NCBI RefSeq assembly: GCF_027307225.1
Contig: NZ_DAHUXJ010000030.1
Span: forward strand, 16,259-80,258
Direction of reading: 5' to 3'
Source: Bradyrhizobium sp.
GTDB lineage: Bacteria > Pseudomonadota > Alphaproteobacteria > Rhizobiales > Xanthobacteraceae
DNA: 64,000 bases
Below, piece by piece: positions 63,079 through 64,000 of this stretch. The notes beneath the pieces are model-generated. The model had not been told where the DNA came from and ran no database searches. It saw nothing but the letters and a program-made list of their open reading frames with translations. Within the stretch, counting starts at the first letter, position 1, and every line of letters begins with the position of its first letter. The position numbers and the translations under genes were made by a program.

Positions 63079-63801
63079 TTACGCCGGCTTCACGCCTTCC
63101 ACGACACCGGTTGGCTCCTCGCTCAACCAGCGATAGGCCACGCCGCCGAGCGCTCCGCCGACCAGCGGCGCCAGCCAGAACAGCCAGAGTTGGCCGAGCG
63201 CCCATCCGCCTACAAACAAGGCCGGACCCGTACTGCGGGCCGGGTTTACGGAGGTGTTCGTGACGGGGATGCTGACGAGGTGGATCATCGTCAGCGTCAA
63301 ACCGATCGCCAGCGGCGCGAAACCCGCCGGCGCCTTGCCATGGGTAGCACCCATGATGATGAACAGGAACATCGCGGTCATCACCACCTCAGTAATGAAG
63401 CAAACCACCATGCCGTATTGGCCCGGCGAATGCTCGCCGTATCCATTGGACGCAAAACCCTTGCCGACATCGAAACCCGGAGCACCGCTCGCGATCACAT
63501 AAAGCAGCGCTGCAGCAGCAATGGCGCCGGCGACCTGTGCGATCACATAAGGCAGGACATGACCGGCCGGAAAACGCCTGCCGGCGGCAAGGCCGACCGT
63601 CACGGCCGGATTGAGATGGCAGCCGGATATATGGCCAATCGCATAGGCCATGGTGACGACGCTCAGGCCGAATGTCAGCGACACCCCGAGCAGGCCGATG
63701 CCCACCTGCGGAAAGGACGCGGCAATGACGGCGCTGCCGCATCCCGCAAAGGTGAGCCAAAATGTACCAATCAATTCAGCGGCATATTTTCTCGCTTCCA
63801 T
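63079..63801 (-). CDS. aqpZ: Aquaporin Z
   Basis: A 240-residue six-helix MIP channel. Both NPA motifs are present (HLNPAVTVG and [10 protein letters not shown]), with selectivity-filter His in [11 protein letters not shown] and Arg after the second NPA, which is the water-selective AqpZ pattern. ATG 63801 has GGGAGG upstream; the frame open to 63957 is not used. The adjacent insertion element starts about 30 bases upstream. Confidence 0.94.
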   Translation of the reverse strand: MEARKYAAELIGTFWLTFAGCGSAVIAASFPQVGIGLLGVSLTFGLSVVTMAYAIGHISGCHLNPAVTVGLAAGRRFPAGHVLPYVIAQVAGAIAAAALLYVIASGAPGFDVGKGFASNGYGEHSPGQYGMVVCFITEVVMTAMFLFIIMGATHGKAPAGFAPLAIGLTLTMIHLVSIPVTNTSVNPARSTGPALFVGGWALGQLWLFWLAPLVGGALGGVAYRWLSEEPTGVVEGVKPA

Positions 63802-63834
63802 GAGAGCCCTCCCGGATACACGCCTAGGGCCTGT

Positions 63835-63956
63835 CCTCAATTGGAGGATTGAACGAAGCCGCTGGCGCGGCAATTGAGGAGGGATCGCAAGATCAGGCTC
63901 CTGTCTGAGAGGATTGCGGGTTTTGAGGCCCAACCCTTCAGACAGGAGATTTTCCA
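63835..63956. mobile_element. Left end of an insertion element, upstream of its recombinase
   Basis: Two inverted repeats are packed here: CCTCAATTG/CAATTGAGG (63835-63843 with 63871-63879) and CTCCTGTCTGA/TCAGACAGGAG (63898-63908 with 63938-63948). The second carries the ribosome site of the following gene. The element continues past the window. Confidence 0.55.
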
Positions 63957-64000
63957 ATGGCTGAGATCAGCCCTCTTCGCCGCCGCATGATCGAGGACAT
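63957..64000 (+). CDS. Tyrosine recombinase/integrase, 5' end only
   Basis: Fourteen complete codons are visible, [14 protein letters not shown], with AGGAG upstream. From memory this is the start of the tyrosine recombinase encoded with IS91-type transposases in Rhizobiales ([12 protein letters not shown]...). The rest lies beyond the window, so the assignment is provisional. Confidence 0.55.
   Translation, partial: MAEISPLRRRMIED

Overview
The window looks like chromosomal DNA of an alphaproteobacterium of the Bradyrhizobium type (Nitrobacteraceae). The grounds are high GC, two phasin genes, DUF465-type small proteins, many ABC and MFS uptake systems, a tRNA-His with the alphaproteobacterial acceptor end (G1:U72, A73), and dense intergenic palindromes. 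The species call is an inference from recognised protein families; no database was searched.

Region 1 (1-13130) is a surface-polysaccharide locus, visibly less GC-rich than the rest. On the minus strand run an ABC export pair (Wzm/Wzt), a probable glycosyltransferase, a family 2 glycosyltransferase, a B12/radical-SAM enzyme, an HddA-like sugar kinase, a two-subunit transketolase, a DegT-fold enzyme whose PLP lysine is replaced by histidine (a 3-dehydratase signature), an HddC-like nucleotidyltransferase and an epimerase cut by the window edge. An O-antigen polymerase/ligase and a Nudix hydrolase lie on the plus strand. Together they suggest synthesis and export of a polymer containing a rare deoxy and possibly branched sugar.

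Region 2 (13131-14502) is a decayed mobile-element end against tRNA-His(GTG): a frameshifted traD, an oriT-like site, a broken traA relaxase and an intact AlpA-type regulator. The polysaccharide locus may be cargo of a former integrative element inserted at this tRNA.

Region 3 (14503-31823) is housekeeping and catabolic: a terminator, two phasins, a large PAS histidine kinase, a GntR-aldehyde dehydrogenase-MFS operon divergent from an alpha/beta hydrolase that lacks its nucleophile serine, a 3-oxoacid CoA-transferase pair, an AsmA-like protein, a TAXI-type binding protein, an unknown secreted protein and a metabolite:H+ symporter.

Region 4 (31824-39997) has a Baeyer-Villiger-type monooxygenase, an orphan RND pump and a VOC protein, separated by repeat-rich spacers. 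These include six palindromes in a row (37273-37789) and a roughly 400 bp Bradyrhizobium-type repeat.

Region 5 (39998-53473) is transport: a complete CUT2 sugar ABC operon, a ketopantoate-reductase-like gene, a CUT1 operon with no ATPase, and a convergent polyamine-type ABC operon with no binding protein but with a GlpD-like flavoprotein.

Region 6 (53474-64000) has a GGDEF-EAL protein, an L-2-hydroxyglutarate oxidase-like enzyme, two DUF465 genes (one behind a coupled 20-codon ORF), two small unknown genes, an epoxide hydrolase overlapping a diguanylate cyclase gene, purEK, aqpZ, and the first codons of a recombinase belonging to an insertion element.

The most unusual non-coding signal is a family of about 17 hairpins of roughly 75-80 bp. 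They share CTAG ends, a bulge and a core motif, while their stem sequences differ from copy to copy with pairing kept. Two hairpin types recur as a doublet joined by a conserved 14-nt spacer.
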